This document shows, one piece after another, positions 1-6,770 of a stretch of DNA of 19,379 bases. Made by a program: the position numbers and the translations under genes. The DNA is taken from NCBI GenBank assembly GCA_030589055.1, contig JAUUWK010000009.1, positions 1 to 19,379 on the forward strand, read 5' to 3'. The number at the start of each line of letters is the position of its first letter. Position 1 is the stretch's first letter. This DNA is from Candidatus Bathyarchaeota archaeon. GTDB taxonomy: Archaea > Thermoproteota > Bathyarchaeia > Bathyarchaeales > Bathycorpusculaceae. A model generated the notes under the pieces. That model did not search any database, was not told the DNA's origin, and saw only the letters and a list, made by a program, of their open reading frames with translations.

Positions 1-624
1 AGCTCGGACACGACGACAGAGAAGTAGCTGTTTGAAGAGCACAACATCTTCAGCTACTTGCCCTTCCCCGCTACTCCAGTGTAAACCTTGTCCTCCTGGG
101 CTTGAAGCTGACCCCTTGATAACGCGCCATATTTCTCTGACAAGCCGCCACATCAATGTTTTCGCTGTAATCCCAGTTTTATCAATGCAGTAACATCTAA
201 CAGGGTACATAGAAGCCTCGTGAAAGTCAATGGCTGCACGCCTGATAACCTCATCACGTTCAGGATCTCCAATAGTTACTACCGCGTCATATTGAGTTTT
301 CAGTAGTTCTCTAATGGTTTCTGGAGGAATGTTGAATACAACATAAACTGTGGCCGGTGTTACTCCATCATCCTTGAAAACTGAGATGTTAGGTTGCAGT
401 TGTGTCACTAAAACAGTTTTAGGATCATGTCCAAGAGGAGGAACTATGATAGGTATAGCTGTGTACTCACCAATTTTTGTCGCGTTAAGAAAGACATCTC
501 CAGTTTCCAGAAGTGGTCCAAAATCACCTATATCTGTTGAATTAATAAAAATATCTCCAGCTGTGCCAACCGTATCAGGCGTGAATGTGCCAACTTGCGA
601 AGTGTCAACCCAAACTATTCCCAT
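1..624 (-). CDS. Partial structural protein, possible tail-completion/tail-terminator component
   Basis: An open frame of 208 codons starts at ATG 624-622 and runs off the left edge, so the C-terminus is missing. The N-terminal 60 residues contain two short similar segments, GDIFINSTDIG and GDVFLNATKIG, that look like beta-strand repeats. The middle is beta-rich (PKTVLVTQLQPNISVFKDDG). The rest has YDAVVTIGDPERDEVIRRAA followed by a VRCYCIDKTGI strand and a helix LMWRLVREIWRVIKG. That strand-helix pattern after connector genes recalls tail-terminator or completion proteins, but this is inference from position and pattern only. It lies 5 bases after the stop of the preceding minus-strand gene, in the same transcription unit. 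No family was firmly recognised. Confidence 0.75.
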   Translation of the reverse strand, partial: MGIVWVDTSQVGTFTPDTVGTAGDIFINSTDIGDFGPLLETGDVFLNATKIGEYTAIPIIVPPLGHDPKTVLVTQLQPNISVFKDDGVTPATVYVVFNIPPETIRELLKTQYDAVVTIGDPERDEVIRRAAIDFHEASMYPVRCYCIDKTGITAKTLMWRLVREIWRVIKGSASSPGGQGLHWSSGEGQVAEDVVLFKQLLLCRRVRA

Positions 625-629
625 TAGCG

Positions 630-1061
630 TTAGCCTTCATCTAACACATATTGCTCTACCTTTTTGCCATGCGAACCTATCTTTTCTCGTTTGTACTTGA
701 ATTTCATAGATTTACCTTTACGCTTCAAAGACTTGTCTTTCTCATTGACGTCGGTAACGTCACTGTTAATATCGCAGCTAAGTCTTCCTAAGATTTTAGG
801 AGATAAATCGTGTTTATGCACAACTTCGATAACACATGGATCGTTAGCCAATTGGTTTAAATCAGCCATAGTACGCGGATGAGTTCTGATAGGATGATTT
901 GAAACCCATAGTTCACAGATACACCAACCTTCCTTTTCGTTGTATTCATGGCATATCATGCTTGTGCTGGGTGGTAGTCGTTCATGCCATTCAGGTGCAA
1001 GATTCCCCTGTTTACGACTTCCAACAGTTTTGACCTTATACATTTTCCTAAAGATTGTCAT
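630..1061 (-). CDS. Hypothetical basic protein in the tail region
   Basis: This encodes a 143-residue protein of unknown function. I chose ATG 1061-1059 because a GGAG motif sits about 9 bases upstream, just at the end of the preceding gene; a GTG at 1076 in the same frame would add five residues and overlap that gene. The N-terminal half has scattered Cys and His (WHERLPPSTSMICHEY, WCICELWVSNHP). The C-terminal half is very rich in Lys (DKSLKRKGKSMKFKYKREK). It lies between a beta-sandwich virion protein and the leftmost partial structural gene, so a virion or assembly role is likely, but nothing identifies it more closely. Confidence 0.65.
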   Translation of the reverse strand: MTIFRKMYKVKTVGSRKQGNLAPEWHERLPPSTSMICHEYNEKEGWCICELWVSNHPIRTHPRTMADLNQLANDPCVIEVVHKHDLSPKILGRLSCDINSDVTDVNEKDKSLKRKGKSMKFKYKREKIGSHGKKVEQYVLDEG

Positions 1062-1063
1062 GT

Positions 1064-1897
1064 TTAGGCACTCCACATATGTATTCCTGGAGGATACTTC
1101 AGCGTCATTGAACGTGCTACAGCGTTAGGTTCACATGCGTACACGCTGAATGGTTGTGCTGAAATATCCGCGTCGTCGGTGCATGAGGCTTTCAACGCTC
1201 CATCTATGTAGCCTTCGCATAATGCTGTTGTTTCATATTCTGCTATCCAACTGAATGTTTTGTTTCCGCCACCACCGAAGTTAATGGTGAAGTTGGTTGC
1301 TCCTCGTGCAGTTGTGTTAACGTCTATTGGACCAGCCTCTGCAGGAGTGACGATAACGCTTGTCGGTGTTAACCCAGCACCATCACTAAACAATCCGTGA
1401 GGTACTGCTGTGCCTGTTGCTATAGCTCCTGTGATGTCGCTGTTATGTTCAAATGTGCCTTTTCGGTGTTTAATCATGAACAATGTGTCTACTGTCCAGT
1501 CTTGACCAGCTATAGCATCCTCTTCCTCTGTTCCACTACTGCGAAACTCAAACTTGTGTGATCCAGCACCAGCATCCGTTTTGAAGCCTTGAAATTCTCC
1601 GTATTCTCCCTTGCGGTGTTCTAAGAAGAAGAAGTAACAGCTTCTGTCATCTCCTACTGCTTTGAGTGTGGCACGTACTAAGAGAGAATGTCCAGCGTGT
1701 CCAGCACGGTAAGCTGGGCTTCCAAATCCTGTGCCTAAAGCAGAGAATTGACCTACAGTGTTAGCTATCGTCATGTATTCTCCGTCATACGTTAATGTTG
1801 ATGCACCAGTTAGTGAATACCAGAGAGGCAAGGCTTGTGAAATCCCTAACAAGTCTATGGCTTCTCTCAGTAGTTTTTCATCTATGTTTATGCTCAA
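1064..1897 (-). CDS. Beta-rich virion protein, fibre or receptor-binding candidate
   Basis: This encodes 277 residues beginning with a short helix (EKLLREAIDLLGI) and continuing as a predicted beta-rich protein with few charged helices. The central part (YDGEYMTIANTV, SLLVRATLKAV, CYFFFLEHRKGEYGEFQGF) resembles the jelly-roll or lectin-like sandwiches of viral fibres. Residues about 175-225 contain TPTSVIVTPAEAG, TNFTINFGGGG and KTFSWIAEY, a pattern often seen in C-terminal adhesion modules of tail proteins. It follows the second head-tail connector in the same direction, with a 17-base gap. I infer a fibre, spike or decoration function; a purely structural tail role is the alternative. Confidence 0.7.
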   Translation of the reverse strand: MSINIDEKLLREAIDLLGISQALPLWYSLTGASTLTYDGEYMTIANTVGQFSALGTGFGSPAYRAGHAGHSLLVRATLKAVGDDRSCYFFFLEHRKGEYGEFQGFKTDAGAGSHKFEFRSSGTEEEDAIAGQDWTVDTLFMIKHRKGTFEHNSDITGAIATGTAVPHGLFSDGAGLTPTSVIVTPAEAGPIDVNTTARGATNFTINFGGGGNKTFSWIAEYETTALCEGYIDGALKASCTDDADISAQPFSVYACEPNAVARSMTLKYPPGIHMWSA

Positions 1898-1914
1898 ATT
1901 TTTTCACCTAACCA

Positions 1915-2271
1915 TTATTCTATTAGTAACCTCGTTAAAACTGCAACGTAGCAGCCAACTTCACTTCGATTTTCCACTGGTCCCACTTCATAAAGTTTAG
2001 AGCCAATTAAAATGCGATCTAAATACACGATTTGTGTGGCCGTGTAAATCCGCATCTTCTCCTCTTCACCTTTAAGATCCCCACCAAAAAATTCGCCTAC
2101 ACTCATACGACGCAATAACGCAAGAATTGAACCACCACTACTCCAAGTGTAGCTGGGCTCATTTGTTTCTGGAATGACGGCGCCTTCTGTTCGCTCGGTC
2201 CACATAACATTTTCAGCGACTCCAAGCTGTTGAAGCTTCGTCAAGATTTTAGCAAATTTCGATGAAACCAC
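1915..2271 (-). CDS. Head-tail connector (head closure/stopper-like)
   Basis: This encodes a 118-residue protein starting at GTG 2271-2269, which overlaps the TAG stop of the upstream gene by one base (TAGTG), so the two are translationally coupled. The C-terminal half has the strand pattern of phage head-closure proteins: a YTATQIVYLDRILIGSKLYEV run followed by VGCYVAVLTRL. In HK97-type viruses such proteins sit under the portal adaptor and seal the filled head for tail joining. Size (about 110-120 aa) and position directly after a gp6-like adaptor fit that role. No catalytic residues are expected. Assignment is by pattern and synteny rather than a strong signature. Confidence 0.65.
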   Translation of the reverse strand: MVSSKFAKILTKLQQLGVAENVMWTERTEGAVIPETNEPSYTWSSGGSILALLRRMSVGEFFGGDLKGEEEKMRIYTATQIVYLDRILIGSKLYEVGPVENRSEVGCYVAVLTRLLIE

Positions 2272-2651
2272 TATGTTAAGTCTCCATCATCTTGGGCAAC
2301 AACAAACGGAATAGGCTTAGACTTGTTTCTCCTGATGAACTCTTCCACACTTGCTTTTATGAAGTCAAATGTTTTCTGTGAAGACTCTGAAATGTTGATG
2401 TCTCCAATGCTGAAGTTTAAGCCTGCAGCAGAGCCTCCTGTAACCCAACAGTAACAGTATAAGGCTGCTAAGTTGCGAAGGGCATTAGCTTGAAGTTCAG
2501 TGCAGTCTGTCTTATCAAGAGTTACGCCGATTGCTTGGCTGAGAATAGCTACTGCTTCATCCAAAAAATTGCCTACTTCTGTATTGCCGATATCGGCAGT
2601 TTCATCAAAGTGGAAACGTGCGCGCACTTCATCTTCAGTTATTGAAACCAT
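2271..2651 (-). CDS. Head-tail connector (adaptor, HK97 gp6-like)
   Basis: This encodes a 126-residue, mainly helical protein. It opens with ITEDEVRARF and continues with EVGNFLDEAVAILSQAIG and ELQANALRNLAALYCYCW, matching the helical-bundle plan of adaptor proteins that dock on the portal ring. A final helix FDFIKASVEEFIRR precedes a short tail. The start is ATG 2651-2649. Its stop overlaps the start of the next connector gene, which is the usual order adaptor then stopper. About 117 bases without a gene separate it from the fibre-like gene upstream. Confidence 0.7.
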   Translation of the reverse strand: MVSITEDEVRARFHFDETADIGNTEVGNFLDEAVAILSQAIGVTLDKTDCTELQANALRNLAALYCYCWVTGGSAAGLNFSIGDINISESSQKTFDFIKASVEEFIRRNKSKPIPFVVAQDDGDLT

Positions 2652-2768
2652 TTCATTTCACATCTTATTTTAGGTTGGTTTTCTTTATTGCTTTTTCGGA
2701 AACTTTCATTCACTTGACACATCCAAACTACATTCACTACAGACTATTGTTAAAACGCCTTCATCCCC
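2652..2768. other. Short gene-free spacer before the connector genes
   Basis: Only very short frames exist here (at most about 24 codons on the minus strand) and none has a convincing start. A small inverted repeat, CCCC-TCAT-GGGG, lies at 2766-2777 over the stop of the upstream gene. I see no clear TATA element. It may hold a weak terminator or processing site. Confidence 0.3.
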
Positions 2769-3659
2769 TCATGGGGGGTCATCATACAACTTGATGTATC
2801 GAGTTACTGCACCGTCTTGAACAGGAATAGCCTTAGTTTGCGTTCTCTCGGTGTATGCCAAGCTTATAGCTCCAACACTCAAAGTTTTGTTTGCCCGAAA
2901 AGTTATCATACCAGCCCGAGGAATTGTAGTTGAAGCCCCCACAGTTTTTTCTGAAAGATTATTAGTTCTTACCTGGTCAACTTCAACGTCATTGTCTTTA
3001 CAGAGAACACCGTCAACAGTTACACCATTAGCACCGATTGGATCAATGATGTTTGTTTTGCAGCCTGTCTCACGTACCTCTAAACCACCTATATTAATAT
3101 CAATAACTACACCGCTTTTTGGAGCTATATTATTAACGTGAATACGGTCATTGTATATTTCAATTCCCTGGTTAATTCCAACAAAAATATCACCTGGAAA
3201 AGGTATAATTCCCGTACACCTAAGTTGTCCTCTGATAAAAACACTATCAAATGCTTTTGTTTCAGAGCCTAAATCAGCTTGGTCGTGATAGACAGGTAAA
3301 ACATCTAATACTTTTAAATTTCCTGTCATAGGTCTTATGCCAGAAAGCAACAAAGCATTAGGATACTGAGCATCAACAAAAATGTCGCCAACCGCATGAA
3401 AATTGGGAGCATGCATCTCATTACCATGAACAGTCATGCCTCCACCACCAAAAGTAGGCTGACCCTTCTTGATACCGATACGTTCTAAAGCTTCAACAAT
3501 AATCTGTTCAGCATGCAAGCCGTCAACAGTATCTGCATCTAAGCCACTACCTTCTCCTTGAGGCAAAACAGCCAGCAACTCTTCTCCTTTCTTACGAAGA
3601 GCCAACATCTCATACTCTTTAAGTAAACGCTTGTTTTTTTGACGTTCTCCTTCACTCAT
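2769..3659 (-). CDS. Tail-fibre-like structural protein
   Basis: This encodes 296 residues. A charged N-terminal helix (about 1-30, EYEMLALRKKGEELLAVL) is followed by LDADTVDGLHAEQI at about residue 40, a motif common in phage tail fibres. The rest is beta-rich, with repeated strand-turn units: GDIFVDAQYPNALLL, GDIFVGINQG, then IEIYNDRIHVNNIAP and NNIIDPIG-like turns typical of beta-solenoid or triple-stranded fibres. A GGTGA site 4-5 bases before ATG 3659-3657 supports the start. It lies among accessory genes between the capsid gene and the connectors, an unusual place for a fibre, so a capsid-surface fibre is a real alternative. Confidence 0.7.
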   Translation of the reverse strand: MSEGERQKNKRLLKEYEMLALRKKGEELLAVLPQGEGSGLDADTVDGLHAEQIIVEALERIGIKKGQPTFGGGGMTVHGNEMHAPNFHAVGDIFVDAQYPNALLLSGIRPMTGNLKVLDVLPVYHDQADLGSETKAFDSVFIRGQLRCTGIIPFPGDIFVGINQGIEIYNDRIHVNNIAPKSGVVIDINIGGLEVRETGCKTNIIDPIGANGVTVDGVLCKDNDVEVDQVRTNNLSEKTVGASTTIPRAGMITFRANKTLSVGAISLAYTERTQTKAIPVQDGAVTRYIKLYDDPP

Positions 3660-3663
3660 GAAA

Positions 3664-3987
3664 TCACCATGTCAAATTAGCAAGCAACTCACATAGGTTA
3701 ACAAGTTTTCTTCTATAACGCCGTGGAAAATGACTTGCAGTTTTAATTATGCCAACAATCGCTACAATCCTAAACATTAACATGTGACCGCGAGGGTCAA
3801 TCATAAGTTTTGCAAACCGTCTTTCATTAGTCAACCAAGGAATACAGCATGTAAACCATTTAGAGGGTCGCGTCCATCTTCCAAGATATTCACGGCGCCA
3901 ACGACAGTACAAGCATGTGAAATGAAATCGTTTAAGTTCAGGATGTGGACAGAGGATGCCAGCACATGGCATGCGAAGGAAATTCAC
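3664..3987 (-). CDS. Small Cys-rich basic protein
   Basis: This encodes a 107-residue protein of unknown function. Its ATG 3987-3985 overlaps the upstream stop as ATGA, and its own 3' end carries the ribosome-binding site of the fibre-like gene, both of which argue it is translated. The N-terminal third has several Cys and His (MPCAGILCPHPEL, FHFTCLYCRW) that could bind a metal. A hydrophobic stretch (MLMFRIVAIVGII, about residues 69-81) could be a short membrane segment, and the end is strongly basic. A 159-codon plus-strand frame covers part of it but looks like a shadow. Confidence 0.5.
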   Translation of the reverse strand: MNFLRMPCAGILCPHPELKRFHFTCLYCRWRREYLGRWTRPSKWFTCCIPWLTNERRFAKLMIDPRGHMLMFRIVAIVGIIKTASHFPRRYRRKLVNLCELLANLTW

Positions 3988-4358
3988 TTTTTCTTTCGCC
4001 TTTCTACACCACTTTCCTCGTGTTTAACAACAAATGTGTGTTCATCAATTTTCTGTGGCATCGCTGATGGTGTTTGGTCTCCTTTTTTTTGTTTCCTCTT
4101 TTCTTGGGATTCTGTTGGAACTTCATCTGATAGGTTAAGCTCCACTTCTGCCTCAGCTTCCTTCTCAACCTTCGGCACAGCCTTCTTTCGAGGCGAAAGG
4201 TCTACCATGATTGCAGGGTTGAAATCAGCTTTGTTAACAGTGTATTCATCACCCATCCTATAAAAGACATCCTTCCACTTGTAGCAAGCCCCAAAAAATG
4301 TGATGCCAGATATACCTGTTGGCGGTTTTGGCACGTTCATTTTGATTTTAACCTTCAT
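3984..4358 (-). CDS. Hypothetical protein with charged linker
   Basis: This encodes 124 residues. Residues 1-60 look folded (PTGISGITFFGACYKWKDVFYRMGDEYTV), followed by a Lys/Glu-rich region (VEKEAEAEVELNLSDEVP) that is probably a disordered linker, and a basic tail ending RRKKK. The first part resembles small SH3-like or capsid-associated modules, but I do not recognise a family. It is coupled at both ends by ATGA overlaps (4355-4358 and 3984-3987), so it belongs to the late transcription unit downstream of the capsid gene. Confidence 0.65.
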   Translation of the reverse strand: MKVKIKMNVPKPPTGISGITFFGACYKWKDVFYRMGDEYTVNKADFNPAIMVDLSPRKKAVPKVEKEAEAEVELNLSDEVPTESQEKRKQKKGDQTPSAMPQKIDEHTFVVKHEESGVERRKKK

Positions 4359-4555
4359 TTTGTTTCTTTCACCTCCTTCTTTCTCTCAAGTTCTTGAGCA
4401 ACTTCTTCAATGGCAGATAACTCACCCTGTTTAATTAGAAGTGCAGTCGACGCCCTTGATAACGCTTGTTGTAATTGAGCACCACGTCTTTGTAAGGCTT
4501 GAATTTCACCTTCCAACGTGGCACATTTATCCTTTAGCCATTTCGGGGTTATCAC
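4355..4555 (-). CDS. Small coiled-coil protein
   Basis: I place the start at GTG 4555-4553, about 7 bases after a GGGAAGTGA ribosome-binding site that follows the previous gene's stop. A TTG at 4591 in the same frame would overlap that gene by 20 bases. The 66-residue product is almost one continuous amphipathic helix (EGEIQALQRRGAQLQQALSR and GELSAIEEVAQELERKK). Small coiled-coil proteins of this kind are common in virus late operons. The function is unknown; assembly chaperone or accessory structural roles are possible. Confidence 0.6.
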   Translation of the reverse strand: MITPKWLKDKCATLEGEIQALQRRGAQLQQALSRASTALLIKQGELSAIEEVAQELERKKEVKETK

Positions 4556-4571
4556 CAAACATTCACTTCCC

Positions 4572-4757
4572 TTACTTAAATACAAGTCCAATGATAGCCG
4601 TCAGAATGATTACGCATAATGCGAGAACACCATTTAACTTGAGTTTCTGACGTTCATTATCTTCCCACAACTTGATAAGGATTATGCTGGCTTTCTCACG
4701 CCACTGTTTAGGTTTACCAATAAGTTGAATTATCTCATGTGGATTTTTGTCATCCAT
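4572..4757 (-). CDS. Small protein with one C-terminal membrane segment
   Basis: This encodes 61 residues. A soluble N-terminal part (HEIIQLIGKPKQWREKAS) is followed by one hydrophobic segment (GVLALCVIILTAIIGLVF, residues about 43-60) at the very end, as in a tail-anchored protein. A GAGGT site stands about 7 bases before ATG 4757-4755. It is the first gene after the putative capsid-gene terminator. A holin-accessory or virion membrane role is conceivable but unproven. Confidence 0.6.
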   Translation of the reverse strand: MDDKNPHEIIQLIGKPKQWREKASIILIKLWEDNERQKLKLNGVLALCVIILTAIIGLVFK

Positions 4758-4790
4758 TCTATTGACCTCAATTTTCCTTTCGGAACGGTT

Positions 4791-4831
4791 AAAAAAAAAT
4801 GGGAGATGAGCGTGTATAGTATACTATACAC
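4791..4831 (-). terminator. Palindrome plus T9 tract after the capsid gene
   Basis: A perfect 20-base palindrome (half-site GTGTATAGTA) occupies 4812-4831, six bases after the capsid stop. On the minus strand it is followed by 12 bases and then nine T residues (A9 at 4791-4799 on plus). Archaeal intrinsic termination depends mainly on a T tract, so this is a plausible, perhaps partial, terminator that lets capsid mRNA exceed downstream mRNA. An operator or mRNA-end-stabilising hairpin is the alternative. Confidence 0.55.
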
Positions 4832-4837
4832 CAATGC

Positions 4838-5737
4838 TTAGATTGTGTCGAAAATATCCCAAAGCGCATTCGGTCTCTTAATGACAGGAACAACAGCTTC
4901 CCAGACTTTACCTTGCATGTTCATGCTCGGTAGCTTATGCAGATAGTTTGTGAGGTCTTGACCTATAAGCAGTTCAAAGTTGCCTGGACCAATGTCAATG
5001 AGCAATGCTGTATCTGTGGCACCGGCAGCAGTATCAAAGAGGTTATTGCTGACTAAGATGTTTTCGACTCCGCCGATGAGTTCGCCGACAGCTTGGAACA
5101 TCCATTTGTCAGTGTTCGTGATTAAGATTTCCAAAAGCGTGTAAACGCTGGACTGCATAATGAGTCTGTAAGGTCCGTAGAATCCAAGTGCTCGCAATCC
5201 CTGTTTTGCCGCTGCAACATCAGGAAGAATGTTAGCTTGTGTAGTCCATTTAGCTCCGGTTGCAACAGTTCTGCTTGTGGCTGGAACAGAGTTCATTAAG
5301 CCTGCAATACCCAATGCGGTCCAACCTGAATATTCACCAGATAGAATTAGTTTGTCTTCTTCTTCAGCGACTTGTAAGGCTGCGTTCTCTGCGTGTTGAG
5401 TGTTAAGGTCTTGGCCGCCTTCTCTTCGCATGAGGATGTCTCGCCAATGCAAAATATATTCTTTATGAATTATTGGAATTTTGGTGGAATCTTCTTCAAG
5501 GTCGACAATATCTGCTGCAACTTCTTCACCTGTCATGTCAATTAGGGCTTGGCTCATGTCATTTTCTTTGTAGAAAGTGTATTTGCGGAAACCAGCATGT
5601 GGTAACGCTCTTACTGGCATAAGCTGGCGACCAATCAGTTGAGGTCTCACTGTCTTGACTATTTGGGTTTCGATGAAGTTGATTTCTTCAGTTGTTAAGG
5701 TTCCTGTGGCAAGTCCAACTCTTTGTAATGATTGCAT
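4838..5737 (-). CDS. Major capsid protein, HK97 fold, encapsulin-like
   Basis: This encodes 299 residues forming the viral shell. Family resemblance is to the encapsulin/Linocin_M18 branch of the HK97 fold: KIPIIHKEYILHWRDI (86-101), the helix AALQVAEEEDKLILSG (119-134) leading into TALGIAGLM (140-148), ALGFYGPYRLIMQ (183-195), and FELLIGQDLTNYL (254-266) followed by VWEAVVPVIKRP (278-289). These follow the order and spacing of encapsulin landmarks (a Glu/Asp-rich spine helix, GIxG, GPYxLV, FELxLGQDLS, and a closing strand). Residues about 41-88 would be the E-loop. There is no N-terminal delta domain, which fits the separate scaffold candidate upstream. Weak AGTGA precedes ATG 5737-5735. The surrounding protease, cement, portal and terminase genes mark it as viral rather than a cellular nanocompartment. 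Confidence 0.85.
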   Translation of the reverse strand: MQSLQRVGLATGTLTTEEINFIETQIVKTVRPQLIGRQLMPVRALPHAGFRKYTFYKENDMSQALIDMTGEEVAADIVDLEEDSTKIPIIHKEYILHWRDILMRREGGQDLNTQHAENAALQVAEEEDKLILSGEYSGWTALGIAGLMNSVPATSRTVATGAKWTTQANILPDVAAAKQGLRALGFYGPYRLIMQSSVYTLLEILITNTDKWMFQAVGELIGGVENILVSNNLFDTAAGATDTALLIDIGPGNFELLIGQDLTNYLHKLPSMNMQGKVWEAVVPVIKRPNALWDIFDTI

Positions 5738-5746
5738 TGTAATTCA

Positions 5747-6181
5747 CTAAATTCCTGTGAGTTTGACCAAGATCCATTCAGCGTCGTCGCCAGACTTAGC
5801 TTCTTCAGCTACACCAACAGCCTTCGTTGCATCAGTGCTCTCTATGACCATGCCAGCAGTTGCACATTGAACTTTCTCGCCCATAGAGATAGCTGCTCCT
5901 GAAACGGCTTTAAGCAAGACAACGATGTCACCTCGTAACACGCGAGCTTGCGTGTCCACAACATAGATGGTTGTGCGTAGTTCATCTGGTTCAGTGTCCA
6001 ATACACCAATGATTACGCTGCTTCCGCTTGTACCTACAACAACTTGGTGAGTGCCTGTTCCAGGTTCAACTAAGCGTCCAGGGTAACAGTTGTCTGCGGT
6101 TTCAATTTCGTATTCTTCAATGATGGGAATGCCTGAACAGAGTATGCCTCTTGCTGGTTGAACTGTTCTTTGTGGAGACAT
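5747..6181 (-). CDS. Capsid cement/decoration-like protein (DUF2190-like)
   Basis: This encodes 144 residues of mostly beta structure. SSVIIGVLDTEPDE, RGDIVVLLKAVSGAAISMG, GEKVQCATAGMVIE and AVGVAEEAKSGDDAEWILVKL resemble the capsid-cement type (DUF2190-like) proteins that bind the outside of HK97-type shells. It lies immediately upstream of the capsid gene, the normal place for such a protein, with a 9-base gap. An AGTGA site lies 6 bases before ATG 6181-6179, overlapping the end of the scaffold gene. Assignment is by pattern plus position. Confidence 0.7.
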   Translation of the reverse strand: MSPQRTVQPARGILCSGIPIIEEYEIETADNCYPGRLVEPGTGTHQVVVGTSGSSVIIGVLDTEPDELRTTIYVVDTQARVLRGDIVVLLKAVSGAAISMGEKVQCATAGMVIESTDATKAVGVAEEAKSGDDAEWILVKLTGI

Positions 6182-6190
6182 AATATTTCA

Positions 6191-6592
6191 CTATTCCATT
6201 TCAGCGATCTCTTTCGCCGTTTTGCCATAGGTGCTGCCTATGGTTAGGTTCTTGTTACCTGTGGATGCGTTGCCTGCACGAATTGGTTTGTGTGTGCCTG
6301 AAGGTTCTTTGCTCATAGAAAGTGTTGCATCGATGGCTTGTAACTGTTCAATCTTCATGTCTCCAAGTTGAGCGGTATCGTATTCGCTTTTCTGTTTAAT
6401 CCTCATGATGAGGTCAGCTTTCAAGTCAGTTCCAATAACATCGTTTGCCTCTTTCAACTGGCGTTTAAGCAAAGTATTTGCCTTAACTAAACTGTCACGT
6501 TGTTCTCTGATTTCCTTAAGCTCTTGATTCATGTCTTTCAGTTGAGTCTCTACAGTAGGATTAGCTGCATTTCCTGTCTTTTTCCTTGTCAA
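6191..6592 (-). CDS. Coiled-coil protein, capsid scaffold candidate
   Basis: This encodes 133 residues starting at TTG 6592-6590; no better start is visible, so the true N-terminus may be shorter (Met21). Residues about 15-50 form a strong coiled coil (QLKDMNQELKEIREQRDSL), followed by a helical part and a Gly/Ser/Thr-rich tail (NASTGNKNLTIGSTYGKTAK). Placed between protease and cement/capsid genes, it matches the site and shape of an internal scaffolding protein that fills the prohead and is removed by the protease. Scaffold sequences are poorly conserved, so the call rests on context. Confidence 0.6.
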   Translation of the reverse strand: MTRKKTGNAANPTVETQLKDMNQELKEIREQRDSLVKANTLLKRQLKEANDVIGTDLKADLIMRIKQKSEYDTAQLGDMKIEQLQAIDATLSMSKEPSGTHKPIRAGNASTGNKNLTIGSTYGKTAKEIAEME

Positions 6593-6770
6593 TTTAGATC
6601 AACTCAAATTTTTATTCTTGCAATTCCTTTATGCACGCTGCGTAAACGTGCGCGACCAAAAGTTCCATTTTCCTAACACAACCTAATGATTGTGCAGAAA
6701 ACGGAATCCTCGCTTGTTGCCCAACGAGGGAGAACACTAAGCAGGTTCGCTTTGCGTCAACTTGTGACTG
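6593..6770. other. Gap between protease and scaffold genes with a hairpin
   Basis: No gene is supported in these 178 bases. An inverted repeat CCTCG/CGAGG lies at 6708-6712 and 6725-6729, extended by TTG/CAA with one bulged base. On the minus strand it is followed by a TTTTC stretch. It may end or process the protease mRNA. Confidence 0.35.

Noticed and set aside
350..700. 116-codon plus-strand frame
   Set aside because: Antisense to the partial structural gene and the basic protein; no start signals.
3784..4263. 159-codon plus-strand frame
   Set aside because: It is Ser/Phe-rich antisense of two coupled minus-strand genes, without a promoter or ribosome-binding site.
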